From assembly GCA_003116975.1 (NCBI GenBank), contig BGKB01000042.1:62001-126000 (forward strand): 64,000 bases of DNA, given 5' to 3'. This DNA comes from Aurantiochytrium sp. KH105. Taxonomy: Eukaryota; Sar; Bigyra; Thraustochytrida; Thraustochytriidae. Positions 63,225 to 64,000 of this stretch are shown piece by piece (within the stretch, counting starts at the first letter, position 1; each line of letters begins with the position of its first letter). Below the pieces are notes generated by a model that was given only the letters and a program-made list of their open reading frames with translations, made no database searches and was not told the origin of the DNA. A program made the translations under genes and the position numbers.

Positions 63225-64000
63225 TTACAAGCCTTTAAGAGGGCTTGCAGACTCTTGCTGGCGCCAATGAGGTGGCCACGAATTCTGGACCGACTCGCGC
63301 TGGCACATTCGGGAATAGTAGTCGTTTAGTCGCGGAAACCTGAGACGCAAAAAACAAAAACACAAATAAAAACAAGAAAAAACAGCAAGCAACGATAGAA
63401 TCGAGTCAGTCTCTCTGCGCGTACCGATGCCTTGCTCCATTTCCAAATGTAGCAGTGATCGAACTCGTCCCTTGCTACCACGACAAAACTTACTTCGAAA
63501 GATCAAAACCGAGACGAACAGTGTACGCGATTGTTGGAAAAAAGCTGATGTCTGCAAGTGTCACCTCCTCGCCGGCCAGATAGTCGCTCGCATCGAGGTA
63601 GCCCTCCCACAAGGCAATTTCCTTGTAGAGAGCATCGCGCTTGACGCGCAAGTAGTCGGCGTTGATTTGGGTGGGGTCTGTTCTCCTCAAGTAATAGACG
63701 ACCTCGCCCACGACAGCGCTGACGTTGTTGGCCTCGTTCATGCGGATGAGAGCTCGCGCACGCAGTCTCTTACTCTTGGGCATTAAATTGCGTGGAGAGG
63801 TGATCTCGCTGTCAATGTATTGAATGATTCCCAGAGATTCGTAGAGAACCGTGCCGCCATCGACAAAGATCGGCACCATGCCGCGCGGATTGAGCGAGAG
63901 TACCTGTGGTGTCTTGTGCTGCTGCTTTTCGAAAGACAGCATCACGCTACGGTAATTCACTTGTTTCTCCTCCAAACAAAGACGCGCTCGCCATGCTGGC
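63225..64000 (-). CDS. Glutathione S-transferase (spliced; 5' end outside window)
   Basis: Spliced CDS: 64000-63494 (partial exon) and 63339-63225; 206 residues visible. The first exon enters inside the thioredoxin-like domain at 'WRARLCLEEKQVNYRSVML' and continues 'NPRGMVPIFVDGGTVLYES', containing the cis-Pro (VP) and Glu-Ser that bind glutathione. It then covers the helical C-domain with 'LADISFFPTIAYTVRLGFDL'. A donor GTAAGT at 63493 and an acceptor GTCTCAG ending at 63340 (154-nt intron, phase 2) join this to 'KFPRLNDYYSRMCQR' and 'SWPPHW', the normal GST ending. Without splicing the frame stops right after FDLSK. The family conjugates glutathione to electrophiles or reduces peroxides. 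The exact class and the catalytic Ser/Tyr/Cys lie beyond the edge. Confidence 0.9.
63340..63493 (-). other. Intron in the GST gene (154 nt)
   Basis: Donor AA/GTAAGT at 63493; a long T-rich tract (minus strand, about 63385-63350) then GTCTCAG ending at 63340. Phase 2. Splicing restores the conserved GST C-terminus. Confidence 0.9.

Overview
The window is nuclear DNA from a eukaryote. Genes are mostly single-exon and alternate strands. They are separated by GC-rich spacers full of short-unit repeats. The intron-poor, GC-rich layout together with several flagellar genes (IFT140, CFAP251, a polycystin-like channel) and a fungal-type MTD1 suggests a flagellated protist, most likely a stramenopile of the labyrinthulomycete/thraustochytrid type. 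That placement is inference; nothing here proves it. Three introns can be mapped base by base (150, 154 and 157 nt, GT...CAG). Two lie in the CFAP251 gene and one in the GST gene, so neither protein can be read from one uninterrupted frame.

Left part (1-17.4 kb): the 3' end of an unknown gene; a secreted cysteine-rich protein (-); a class C GPCR with four Cache-like extracellular repeats (-); IFT140 (+), converging on an MTD1-type methylenetetrahydrofolate dehydrogenase (-); and a calmodulin/centrin-family EF-hand protein (+).

Centre (17.6-37.2 kb): an uninterrupted 17.4-kb gene for midasin (MDN1/Rea1, -) diverges from PWP1 (+) across about 420 bp. Both proteins act in ribosome assembly, so a shared promoter is likely. 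A ribosomal protein gene (uS11/RPS14) lies about 9 kb further on.

Right-centre (37.6-50.9 kb): a type II membrane sulfotransferase (-), a carboxypeptidase Y-like serine carboxypeptidase (-), CFAP251/WDR66 in three exons (-), uS11 (+) and a polycystin/PKD2-like channel (-).

Right end: about 10 kb (50.9-61 kb) without a recognisable protein, packed with penta-, hexa- and nonanucleotide repeats, leads into a D-type-like cyclin (+). The window closes in a glutathione S-transferase (-) that runs off the edge.

Themes: flagellum building and sensing (IFT140, CFAP251, polycystin-like channel, perhaps the EF-hand protein), ribosome production (MDN1, PWP1, uS11), and secreted or cell-surface functions (GPCR, Cys-rich protein, sulfotransferase, carboxypeptidase). 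I saw no tRNA, rRNA, CRISPR array or recognisable transposon.
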